DNA of 64,000 nt from Varanus komodoensis. Its lineage: Eukaryota; Chordata; Lepidosauria; Squamata; Varanidae. The position numbers and the translations under genes were made by a program. Position 1 is the stretch's first letter; every line of letters starts with the position of its first letter. Location: positions 3,809,266 through 3,873,265 of the forward strand of contig NW_025335468.1 of the NCBI RefSeq assembly GCF_004798865.1, read 5' to 3'. Below the pieces are notes generated by a model. That model saw only the letters and a program-made list of their open reading frames with translations. It did not search any database and was not told where the DNA came from. Shown here piece by piece: positions 12,201-24,073 of the stretch.

Positions 12201-15200
12201 TTGTTCTGCAGTTAAGACATGCCTGGAGGGCCTCTGGCATGAGGTTTGAGGAGGCTTGGACTTCTTAGAGGAACCTGTCCCTGGGCCTGTCCCCGGAAGC
12301 ATGTGGGAGAGAAATCTGATCACAGATAACAGCTGAATTTTCTCCTGATTTGTTGAGAGAGGGAGTGGCACAGTCTGGCCACTGCTGGGGAAAGTCCACA
12401 TGCATGAAAGCCAGAAGTGAAAGGGACTTCTTTGCCCCACCCAGGCTTAGCCTAGCTAGCTCAGTTGCCTTGTTCCTTCATCGAAAAGCAATGGAAGAGT
12501 GAAGGGGACTGAAGTTGCTTGGCAAAGCTTCATTCTGCCCTCATGTTTCCCATGTGCCAACTGTGTGGGCGTGGGAGGTAGACAGATACTGCTGGACAGG
12601 TGGCTTCAGCATTTACTTTACTCTCCCTAAATCACTGGGAAGGAGTGAGAGAAGGAGGTGGGCATTTCCCCAAAACCCACAGAGCTTCATGTTGTTGGCC
12701 TGCATCTTCTAGGAAATAACTGATGGCAAGCAACATAGCATATATCTTATGACTGGAAACCAACACCACCAGAAAAAGCAACGTGCATGTGCAGAACCAA
12801 TGCTTGAGCAGCTCTTTGGTTCCGGACCCAGATCTTTATTTTCTGGCCAGCTGGCATGGGGTGCTTTCAGCTCTCCCAGGATAAGCAGGCCTTGTTTCAT
12901 ATGCCAGAGTAAATTTTGAAAAACAGCTGAATGTGTCCTGGGATTTGAAACTTGCTCTGTTTGGCTTCATCCCTGCTCCCTGGACATTTGGCACAGAAGA
13001 GAGAAGTGACTGGGGAGAAAGCCCATAATTTCTTTTGTCTGACACAGCAAACTCCAGGAAGCTGTCATGCAGACACAGCTGCTCTGGTGGTTGTTATGTG
13101 CTTCCCCACCATTTCCAGAGAGAGCCTGAAGCAGAGGACAAGATGATGGCTGGGTCAAGGGGTTAAAGCCAATGAGCATTGTGCTCCGTAGGGTGTAAAC
13201 CGTCTCTCAAGGGTCCTGCAACCATGTCTGAAGGCAGGCTTCCATCAATAATAACCAACAGATTAAGCTGCTGGCTGTACTGTGGTGGATATACAAGAAA
13301 GTTTACAGTGCAAAAAAGAAGAGAATTGGTGCATATCATGGATTGTTGTTTTTAACCATTCATAAAGGGATCATAGTAACAATAGGCAAATTACTGGTAA
13401 ACTGTTGGGAGGCAAAGTGGTTCTTCTGTACAAGTTAACAGGGCAGTTAAAGCAGACCGGAGATATTGTACTATCTTCCAGAGGAGGGTTTCCGCCCAAG
13501 GGTCAGGTCCCACTTGGAAAAAGCTCTTGTTGGACAGCAGAGCCAACGATGAAAGGAGTGGCACCAAAATACCCTTCCCCCCCCAAGAGAGGAGAAATAC
13601 TAGCATGTTTTTAGCTTTAGGGCATGATCCTGTGCTTGTTCAAACAGAAAAATGTCCTTCAACTCCCAGCATGCCCCAGCCAGCATTCCGCATGATAGGG
13701 AAGCAGCAGCTATGACAGGGTAATGGGGTATAAAGAAAGTCACTGGGGTTTGATTTAAAGGCTCATCCTGCATTGCCAAATAATATTTGTTGAGCCAAGC
13801 AAATAATTATCGAGTTATTGGGACAATTACCTTAAAATCACAGGTCAGCAAGGGCACACAATAATTCACACTCAAGGGCTTACTGTGGACTGTTGTTGAG
13901 TTGTGAGGTATCCTGTTGTACAGTACATGGCTTTAAAGCCACAGTGGCTTAGCATGTTAGGAACCTGCCCTTGTTCCTACAGAACAGTTTCTTTGATGTT
14001 ACAACAAGTCTAGGTGAAATCCCAAAGCCCAGGAAGCCTTTTGGTGAGAGTGGCAGAACCTCTTGCTGCTCTGCCCAAGTGGCTCTGGCATCAGTCATCC
14101 AAAGTGACCCAGCAGCAGTTTGGGCAGCTGGTTTGGTCTTCTCTCACATCATGCACTCCCCCTACGCCCATACAGCTCTTCTTGGGGCGGTATATTATGC
14201 CACAGGCCTGGAAGCAGGCCCGGCAGAACACACTGCAATCACAGAGGCAGGTAGACAGGTGCCTGAGCTCCAGGGTTTCCTTGAGAGGAGGCCCAGAATT
14301 GTACAAATGTGCACATGCTAATTTACATATGCAACTACATGTACATAGGAATTACAATACTTTAAATGTTATAGGAGGCAAATTAGTTATCCTTTTGCTT
14401 GCTTCCAGAAGAGAACTGTATGATATTCCAAAGTGGACTTGCTTACAATTTGCCCTCCGTGAAGATACACTTTTCCTTGATTTTTCAGGCCCGAATGCAG
14501 ATGAGGAGGATGGAGTACCTTGGACCAGCAAATCACTTTTATGATCCCTTAAACATTTACAAAATCATTGCAATATACCTGGCACACTCCCAAGAGAGAG
14601 TGTGGGAATGGAATGTAGAATATAGTAAGACATGCTCTTAAGCTGCAAGTTTAGACAGTGAATAGAGAGCAACTCCTATTAAATATGAGGTGGTTACTTT
14701 GGAGTAACTTTTCACCTCTCTCCTTGCTCATTAAGTAACAAGCACCAGAGACCTCAGGACTGGAGGACATTGCTTTGCTATGCCTGGTCCCTGGGCCAGG
14801 TGCAGAGGCAGAGAGCTGCTGTCAAAGGTTGTTTTATTTGCTTATTTGTTTTTTGTAAAATTATTTCTACATAACCAAACCATTAAATTATATACACAGA
14901 GAGAGAAAGAGCGAATCATAGATTTGAATATATCAATTACACATAAATGTCAACAAAGTCATTCATTTGACATATGTATGTATATCCCTTTCGATAGCAG
15001 CATCCATATCCATCCAGTCAGATGTTGAAAATGCAGTTAGGTCTTCAGTCCATTGCATTATAGGAGGTGATCATTTATTCTTCCAATGTTCTAATATTAG
15101 ATTTTTAAAGTGTTGAAAGGGAAAATCCATTTACACTGACTACGCATTAGCATCCAAGATGCAGATAATTTAAAAGAAAATATATACCACTAATATTTAG

Positions 15201-16690
15201 AGTGTTCCAAAACCAAGTTTATGTGTCATATAACCTCCTCCCAAAAAGAGGCCACTACTGGGCACTGCCAAACATATGATTAAAGGCAGCATTAGCAATA
15301 CTACATCTCCAGCAGTTAGCTGATTTAGATAAATCCTTATAAAAGAAATGATGTGGCATCCAAGCCTTGAGATTTTAAAGTGCCTCAAGACTTTTGAGGT
15401 TTCCCTGTATAGGGAGCCATTAACTAGGAAGCATAGGATGGTACCAGGAAACTCAATTCAATTCCTTCCCAGTAAACATGATTAGGATCAGCCCGCAGAG
15501 CTGAAAAGGGAAATAGAGTTCAGGAATACCATATAGGGAGGATGAGAGACCATTTTGGCAAGCAATCCATTATGTTTCAGATCATAGGTAAAATAAGAAA
15601 TTATCCTAAAATAACAAGCCTATCAAATAATTAACACTTGATTTTGATCTAGAGTATGGCAAGGGTTGATGGGAGCTGCAGTCTATCAACATCTGGAGGC
15701 CCACATGTTCCTCACCACTGCCCCCCCTTACTGGATTGTAAGGTTACTTCCTTGCTAGTTGTTTTCTCTGGAAAAGGCATTATTTCTTTACTCTCTTGTA
15801 AGAGAAAATTAAGATAACATCATGGCATTGTGGCATTCTAGTATTTTCTGTGTTTTTCACAATTGATTGGTGATTGTGTTGCATTAAACACACACATTAA
15901 AATGCAATTACAACACTAGCTTACCCAATGCTTCCCTTTTTAAAGACCTAAATTGTGGTGGTGTTGCATTAAAGCACATACACACATGCACACACAATGC
16001 AGTTACAATTCCAGCTTGCTTAGTGTGGACTGGCAAAGCTTCTTCTGCCTACTGGCCCTTTAATTAACCATTTCCTTTCCCCTCCCTACTTGGAAAAAAT
16101 GACTTCTGCTTCTGCTGGGGTGATTGCTCCATGCAATTTTCTCAGTTACTTCTGTCAGGTTTAAAGGACAAGTTTTTAATGTTAGAATCTCCATGTGATC
16201 TATGTGCCTGCTGATGAGAATAAATGAAGAATCTAGGAATTCAGAAACAATACCAGTGTTCCCCCAAAATCTTTTATTCAGTGACCAGGAAGGAACAAAT
16301 TAACCCAGAGTTCCAATGGACTATGTTGAACAAGCCCTTTAAGAATTATAACACTACAAGTGGCGCATTTTAATACTTCCAGTGGGAAGGAAAATATGAA
16401 GCATTATACCAGAACTGGACCAAGTACAGAAATTATAAATCAGCCTAGCTCTTTGTTTAATTCAACTGCCTTATTATTGTTGTGGCTACTGGGATTATGC
16501 CATTGGGACTAACTCCAAAAGAAAGAACTTTTAAAATAATTTAGCTTTATTGATTCATGATGCAAGTTTCAAGAAGCAAGAACCAAACAAACTAGAAGAC
16601 ACAGGGGAGTAACATTTCATTGTCATTGAGCAATAGGGAAAACTAATGGAGAATTTCAGCAGAATTCTTCCTCAGAATTTCTTGGAATGG
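9207..16690. other. Intergenic sequence without recognised genes (7.5 kb)
   Basis: I found no exon with recognisable homology. The longest frames are overlapping open frames at about 13,970-14,545 without domain signatures. The region 14,835-15,470 is AT-rich and looks like an old unclassified repeat. A TC run lies at about 9880-9897. Confidence 0.5.
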
Positions 16691-16701
16691 CCAAAATAAA
16701 G

Positions 16702-16820
16702 TACAGTAGGGCCCCTGTATCCTCACAGATCAGTTCCCAGCCCCCAGCAGATGCCTGCAACTGTGGATAACAGCAAACACTACTATATACTATATGCAGT
16801 ACATTTCTTCTTTCACAATT
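16702..16820 (+). mobile_element. Tigger-like DNA transposon end (remnant)
   Basis: It begins TACAGTAGGGCCCCTGTATC and continues CCCAGCAGATGCCTGCAACT and GTGGATAACAG, close to the end sequence of pogo/Tigger elements. No matching right end was found. It is followed closely by a 48-bp tandem duplication. Confidence 0.5.
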
Positions 16821-16830
16821 TCATTCATTC

Positions 16831-16926
16831 TTACCTCAGCATACAATTCTTTTTTACCTGATTAAAGCAAGAATTTTCTTACCTCAGCATACAATTCTTT
16901 TTTACCTGATTAAAGCAAGAATTTTC
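16831..16926. repeat. Perfect 48-bp tandem duplication
   Basis: The unit starts TTACCTCAGCATACAATTC and ends GCAAGAATTTTC. Copy 1 is 16831-16878 and copy 2 is 16879-16926, with no mismatch. Identity implies a recent event. Confidence 0.95.
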
Positions 16927-18537
16927 ATGTACATGAAGCACTTTACAATTTCTCTTTTGCCTGAGTTCAACAAGAGTTAACTACAAACAGCGGATACCGG
17001 GGGGGGGGGGGTCCTGCTATATTATTATTATTCAGAACTAACCTAAATATATGCAACCAATTGCGGTGGAATGAGCAAGTTGAAGGAAAGCATAGGAATG
17101 GTTTGCCCACCAGGCAAGAGCTCAAGGTAATGTGAAGAGGGAAGGGGGCTAGAACAATGGGTAGGCCAATAGAAAAAAAGGTGCCTGGACCAATTGCCAA
17201 AAAGGTGCTTATGCAATGGCAACTGAACGATGTAGGGTGGGGGAGAATGAGTTGGTGACGTAGAGGTGATGTGTGCAGAAGCAGGGCATTGAACCTGCAG
17301 CAAAGGTGTGGCTGCTGCTGCTCAGTGGAGAGGGCAGGAACAGGAAAGAGGCAATGGTGGGAAAACAGAAGCCCAGGAGAAGCCTGTTCTCTATCAGGTA
17401 CTCTGTAGTTTTCACTGCACTTTATGTGTGAAATTCCTAGGAGGTTTAGCGTGTTGTGAGAATTCTCCCAATAAAAAGGATAGCAAATATGTACTATGTC
17501 ATGAAACAGCAACAATTTAGCCATAACGGAACCTGTAGATACTAACAATTAGCTATTTGCAGTGGCCAAGCTTGTATTATATTTCAGCAGTCCTTGGGGT
17601 CTACAAATAACCATTCTGAGAACATTTTGGAATTTCACTTTAGGCAGACAAGCAAATGAACACTCTCCTATTATCATGTTTCCTAAGATGCCACCACTGA
17701 CAGATTTCTTGATTTATTTGCAGATGAAGGAGAAACAAAGCAATCTTTGTCTGCCAAATGAGGAAAAACAACCTGAAGATAATTGCATGCTGTTGCAGAT
17801 AAATAGAATTTCTTTTCCTCAGAAGTTTAAACAAAGAGTGATGGGTTAGATGCTATCTTACAGCCAATTCTATAGGACCTTTATTTACACACAATATTTT
17901 CCAAAGTTCTGAGACTTGCAAGTTAGGATGCCTTTTGTGCTTTGATTAGATAAACATTTCAGATGTTCCTGGGTACATATCAAGAGAGAAGATGTGGTTT
18001 TTAGACTTTTTTTAGCTCCACAAACAGATGCAGTAACTCATTTGTTTGACCTGTTTTCAGTACTGTCAATTGCAGCTGAGGAAAGGGTCAGCAAATAGTT
18101 CAATAATGTCTAACAGCTTTCCACCAACATGGCGCCTTGCAGATATTTTGGGTTACAACTCCTAGCATTTCTGGACATTAGTCATTCTGGCTGGGTATGA
18201 GAAGCGTCAGTATCCAACACATCTTGAGATAACTGAGTTGGGGCAGGCTGGCATTGGCCATCAGGGTCTCAGGCAGAAGTTGTTTCCAGTCTTTCTACCC
18301 AAGGCCCTTTAATGGAGATGCCAGGGACTGAAACAGGGAACTTACCCATCCAAAGCATGTGCTCCACCACCACTTAACACTGTAATTGCTTTCAGAAATC
18401 TTGATTTTGATAGCTGCCTCAGTCATGCCAACAGAAGGGCAAATATAAATAAAATTAATAGGGAATTATTATAGAAAACAGCTTATTGTTTAATGAGGTT
18501 AATTTTGCCAAGAATTTCCTGAAGCAGTTTCTAGAAT
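16927..18537. other. Intergenic sequence without recognised genes
   Basis: It contains a G run at about 17000-17011 and an ATT triplet run near 17022. Minus-strand open frames at 16967-17548 have no recognisable motif. A short copy of the dispersed 'acaactcc' module lies at 18120-18235. Confidence 0.5.
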
Positions 18538-19345
18538 TTATTTATTTATGGTGTTTATAAACCAACCTTCATAATATTTATCCCAGGGTGGTTTACAATG
18601 CAATTCAAAATCCAAAACAGTAAAATATACAATATAACAAATTAAAATCAATAAAACAACCAGACAAACCATAACGGCAGAATGAAAAGCTGACATTTCC
18701 AGCACTTAAAATATAAACCCATTAAAATGTATGAGAGAATAAAATCATCTTAACCAGATGCCTAAAAGATAATAAAGTAAACAAGAGGCATAGCTGCTAC
18801 ACTCTCCTTTCTTGCCTCACTCTGAGTAGGGTCTCATTCAAAGTTCTTAACATCTGGGCAGGTGGAAACACAAGTGGCCAATTTTAAGATTCTAGGTCCT
18901 GAACCATGAAGGGTTTTGAAAAGTAAAACAAAAAACACCAACCTAGATTTTGAATCGAACTTAGAAGCAAACTGGCAACAAGTATAGATCTCTTGCAGCT
19001 GATGAGCTATATCCTGAGAAAACTCTTAATCTTAGCCACCTCATTTTGTGTCCGTTGCTTCTGAAGAGAGCAGAGGAGAGATCCTGTCCAGGAGGGCTCA
19101 TAGCTGGCATACCAGCCTAAGCGCTAGAAAGCACCCATGCGTAGCCTTAACACAGCTGAATCAAGAAGTACTCCAAAGCCGGAATACTGGTATTTTGGGG
19201 GGAATGGAAACCTAGTAATCTCTCTCACTAGGCCAGGGAGCCATCTACCTACAGCACCTCCTTCTTACTGGGACTGAATTTCAGTTTATTCTCTTTCATG
19301 CAGCTCTTTTACTACTCCACCTGATTTAGAAACACAAGTGGAAAC
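18538..19345 (-). mobile_element. L2/CR1-clade LINE, 3' part of ORF2 and 3' UTR
   Basis: The 3' end is at the left (TTTATTTATTTATGG, then TTTATCCCAGGGTGGTTTAC). The right end reads, on the minus strand, AATAAACTGAAATTCAGTCCC, matching the codons for NKLKLSPDK in the better-preserved copy at 31470-32695. It has many breaks. Confidence 0.7.
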
Positions 19346-22300
19346 ACAGCGGAGCCCATGACATTTTACTGCTTGAGATGAAAGACAAGAAACTCCCTCT
19401 ACCCCACCCCACCTACATATCAGCTCTATCTATAAAAGCCAGCTGGACCGGCAGTTGACTCTTCAGCCATGGCAACCGGATAGCATCCTCTATCATACTT
19501 GAGGGCAGTAGGTTAGTTGAGGAGGCAAACAGAGCAGAATCCTCTGAAACCTCCCAGATGCTTCCTGCTCCTCTGCATCTGTGACATGAGGTGACCACTG
19601 TACTCTATTTAATAGTAGGGTAGCTGCTCCAAAAGGATACTGTGTTTAATGTCATCACAAAGGAACCATAAATTGATTCTTCAGCATTATGGGGATGATA
19701 GTGCTTTAGTTCTGCTTTCTGCTTCAGTGGCTTGGTGGGCATCTTGGTGGCTTACTAGCAAGGAGGCTTTCACTTAGAGGAACAGAACTTGTGAGCCCTT
19801 GTAAGCTATCAGGCCTGTTAAGAAAATAAGGGCACAAATGTCCCTTACAGTGACACTAGTACATTGGCAATAGAATACTGCTAATAGAGACAACATATTC
19901 CTTATGTGGTGACTACAGCACCTTTGAGAAAATGGTACCTTAGGAGGTGATTTTTTAACATGTTACTCTGAGGAGGAAATGACAGAATGATCAGGTGATG
20001 ACAAAGCAACAAATTATCCACTTCTGCCTACTAAAGTAGGTACAAATGGTACACATACATTCCTTTTTATATAAAGTCACCAAAATACAAAATGGCCATT
20101 TTAAAAAAGTGAAAATAGTAAAGGATGAAGTGTTTGGAAACTACAAATACCCAAAGCTAGTATCAAAGACAGGTGACAACAGTCACTTTGTCTAGCTCAA
20201 TATGGCTTGCTTTGAATTAAACAGTCTTTGAATTTGTGCCACTTTAGGAGGCAGACTGTTCCAAAGATACTTAACACATTGTTCAATTAAAAAAATTCAG
20301 GGAATGAATTTTTTATTCAGTTCAATAAGCTGTTACCCATTTTACTTTCCAAATGTACTTAAAATACTTTCTGAAAAGTATTTGTTCACAGTGTTTCATA
20401 GACTACTTGTAGATATAACAAAATATGAAATAAGTTTGCATCTCAATTGCTTAGGAGTGAGTAGGGTTCACATATGTAAAGAAATAAAGGAAAAGGGGAA
20501 ATTCTTGAAAACCTGTATATGGATTACACACCTGAAATAATCCTAAATTACTGCATAATATTATTTTTTGGTCATGTCATTGCTTCAATCATTCTTTAGT
20601 AAATCATAATAATCCGAAATCAGTAAAAGGATATATTTGGGGAAGTCTGCAGTTAAGTGAAGGAGACATTGCATTTCAACTGTTTGGCTAGTTCTCATTT
20701 TTGATTATGGGTTTGGAAAACATGAATAGTTTTGCAAGTCTTATGAGATGGAGACACATTAGGGGGTGAGAAAAATCTACCTATAGTACCTGCAACAACT
20801 GATTAGAAATGGAACGCTGTTCTTGAGAGTGTGGAGTGAAACAAGGACAGACAGATCTCCAGATGTCTGGGCCTACAACTCAGATGATTATTTGCCCCTG
20901 GCTGTGGGGGTTAGGGCTCATGGACATTGTCAGCCATAATATCCAGAGGGCCACAAGTTGTCTACCTCTGGGGTAAAATCTCTAGAACCTGTAGAGATGA
21001 ATACCTATGTAAGTGGGTCCTGATACACACAAGGTTGTGTGTACCATTGGAGGAGGCCATCTATAATTTAGCATTGATCATCTGTTATCCCTGCCTGTAA
21101 TTTTAGAAGAATGCATCACATTGCAATAACAAGGGGCTTTAATGTTATGCATTGTGACATTTGACAGCAACTGCCAGTTTCGGTGTGCAAATGTTTGAAC
21201 ACAAAGGAAAAATAGTTCCCAATCTTCCTGTTCTTGTGACCAGAAAGATCTAGGTCTAGAGACCAGCTCTTTTTGCATTTACTATTGATGTCACACAGCA
21301 TACACAAAGTAGTAAAATACAGAAAAGCACAACAATTGTTTTGTTTTTATTAGTACAGTTCTATCTCACCTTATTTCTAGAGAGTGCAAAGGCAATAAAA
21401 CACCCAAATCCATATTGCTTATTCACACTGCTATTGTTAAAGCAAACGAGTTAGGAATTATACCATATATGCAATTGATCAGGTAGATACCCAGTTATAG
21501 TTGTTGAATGTCTTTTAGATATAGACCAATGCTTTGACTAAAATTGCCATTCCATGCCCTTCTTGCCTGACACAGAAAATGTAAGGTTTGCTCATTATTC
21601 TGTCCCTCATTGGAAAAGCTTTAGTGGCTATATTTCCACATCTCAGGTTGCTGTTAAAGGTACAGGTGCAAGGCAAGTAAAAAGTTTGTAAGTCCTTGTT
21701 AATGGTGCATTGGGAGAAATCACAACCATAAGTGGAAAAATTTAAAAAGAGTAAAACAGATGGATCCCACCTAGAAAGTAAATGCCATTGAGAAATTTGA
21801 AAAATGCTATCTATACTTATGACTGTGAGAACTTGTGGGAAAAACTAATACTTTTTCTATGTCCCTTCTGCTCTTAATTTGTCTTAAGCTGTTCACTTTG
21901 CACCTTGCTAGATTCCTAAAACTACAATTCTATTCACATCTATCCGACTAAATATCAGTAGGGTTTAATGGTGAACGTACTGATGGTTGGCAAGAATGAA
22001 ACTGGGAGCTGATCCAATTTAGTCTTATTTACAGTAGATCCATCAAAATAAAAGGATGCAAGGGACAGAGCCCTAAACTTGCTGGAACAGATGTTAATTG
22101 GAATTGGCTAATATGCCTACATAACTGTTCACGAGATAGGCCTACTTACATCAACAGTATAACGCTAGGGAAGGAAATAGGGAAGATGATAGCAGCTATT
22201 TCCGTGCCTAGAAAATTCTCAAGATTCTTCATTGTCCTTCTAAGCATGGAAGTAGCTGCAGCGATTGACAATGTGTCCGTGCTTCACAAGCTAATGAACA

Positions 22301-23200
22301 CATGCAAAAACAAATAGCTAAACCCTTTGGACAGAGAATCTGCAGAGGCTCTAAACTCTACAAACTTCAGGGCAAGAAGGAAAGAAGATGGGACTATAGT
22401 CACATCCATCCATGACAATGAAAGGAAAGCGAAGAAAGGGTAGAGACGGCTTCTGTTTTTCATATGCAACTTTAAGCCATCAGACCAACACAGCCAGGCC
22501 TTGCACAGATTGAGATAAATGCCAACAGCCCTCAGGGCATACAGAAGGAGCCTGGTCGAGTGGCACACTAAGTAATCTGCCCACTGCCATGTTAAGAGTA
22601 TTTGTTTGAAGGCTCTCTCGCTGTCTTTCCTGTTGGGACTGGAAGTGCCAAACACTACAGACAGCACATGGCACGGTTGCTGTGACATCCTCAATTCCCC
22701 TTCTTTTCACAGAGTTATGTTCCCCCTACTTTTTTTTTAATTATTCTATACTCTTGATACACAAAGCGGTGCAATTTTTTTCTTTTTCCACGAGGAGTAT
22801 ACTGAAATGGCAGCTGTGCTTGCTGTGGCAGAATACAGACCGAGTCCCCAGGTGACAAATCTCCTGACGCCTGTCACTTTCTTTTGCTCGTAAAATTTGA
22901 GAGAAGAAAAAGAAAACCACCAGCCCAACAACAAATGAACCAGAAAGCTCTGGCTGAGGGAGGACTGATACAAGTGTTAAACCCCAAGCAGCCTCTTCTC
23001 CATAAAGCCCCACCCAAGCTTGTAGGGAAGTAGGGGTAGGTGGAGAGAAGTGGGTCTGTATTGGCACATATTAAATGCAGTCTTGCACTACTTGTGACTC
23101 CCTCCGCAATCTCCCAATCGAACAAGCTGTAGTCTGTGGGGGGTTTATCCTGGTGTCTGATCAACCCTCTTATTTCTGCTGTCACCAGAGGCAGCAGAAA
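19346..23200. other. Intergenic sequence without recognised genes
   Basis: AT-rich sequence with short frames only. A dispersed-module copy lies at 20855-20975. The 136-codon minus-strand frame at 22284-22694 has no domain that I recognise. Confidence 0.5.
20855..20975. repeat. Dispersed 'acaactcc' module copy
   Basis: CCAGATGTCTGGGCCTACAA at the left and ATATCCAGAGGGCCACAAGT at the right match the short module that recurs across this window (see the finding). It is partly self-complementary. Confidence 0.45.
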
Positions 23201-23879
23201 TAATAGGCTTCTCGTGCTCATATATGATGGGTGAGCCACGCTCGACTTGGTGGCTCATAATTTGCGCGCATGAAGTCGCCAACAAGAACACCAAACCTAA
23301 GCTCTACTACCCTGACAGTCGTCCTTACTGAGGCTTCCACTTATTTAAAGGGCTAGTGGGGTGGGGCTTTTCTTTCACGGGTTTCTGTGGGTTCTCAAAC
23401 TATACTAAGAAGGTCTTGTTTATATATGTATCCCTCCGCACCAGCCAACACACAAACGTTCTCCACAATGTTCCTCCGCCACCAAGAGAGGTGTAGGACT
23501 GCAGAGGCGAACGGGGACGGTTTGCTGTACCTCACTTCGGCCTGTGGAGTTAAAACACTAAGGTAAGAATCTCTTCGATGTGTATTCCTCCGCTCTCGCG
23601 AAAGAGATCTGCTCTCGAGTAGCCGTGTCCTTCCGCCGCCTTGGAGCACACAGACGGAGGCGCTTGTTCTGGCCGTGCGAGGAAGATAGTGAAAGGAAGA
23701 CAAAGACTTTAACACACAGTAAGGATTGGCCTGTGTGGGTCTGTTTGGGGTGACGGGCGTTCTTCGCAGAAGACAGGAACGTGCTGCGAACTGTGTCGTT
23801 GCGCCGCAGGGTCGTTGTGAGGGGACTCGGGGACTCTTTCTCGTGGGGCCCGGCGGATGGATCTCTAGGTAGCTTTTCC

Positions 23880-24073
23880 CGATATCTTTCGCCCTTCGTC
23901 GCCGCCATCTTGGATTTTAATCCGCCATTTTTTTCCCCTTGGAATTATTATTATTTTTTTATGATTAATTTTTTCCGCCTCTGGTTGGGATTCCGGACGA
24001 CGGCGGCAGAGGTTTTGGACCTGCGGGGTCGCGGGTGGTGAAGAGGACCGCGGGGCCCAGAGGCAGCCAGGAG
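23880..24073 (+). other. KMT5B: Probable noncoding exon 1 of KMT5B (5' UTR)
   Basis: A CpG-rich segment ends at the strong donor CCAGGAG|GTGAGTG (24073/24074). KMT5B begins translation in its second exon, so a noncoding first exon in a CpG island is expected. The 5' end is only approximate, placed from the YY1 box. No transcript evidence is available here, and other first exons are possible. Confidence 0.55.
23901..23913 (-). promoter_or_regulatory. YY1-type binding site
   Basis: GCCGCCATCTTGG is the reverse complement of the YY1 consensus (CCAAGATGGCGGC). YY1 boxes typically lie just downstream of the start site in housekeeping CpG promoters, so transcription probably starts slightly upstream, near 23,860-23,900. 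A second partial box (TCCGCCATTTTT) follows about 10 bases later. Confidence 0.6.

Noticed and set aside
13971-14544. Plus-strand frames of 116 and 176 codons, with a cysteine-rich frame opposite
   Set aside because: Competing frames in the same stretch, no family signature, no convincing exon borders.
16967-17548. Minus-strand 193-codon frame
   Set aside because: Hydrophobic and proline/histidine-rich translation without a domain; a G/C homopolymer lies inside. It is not supported as a gene.
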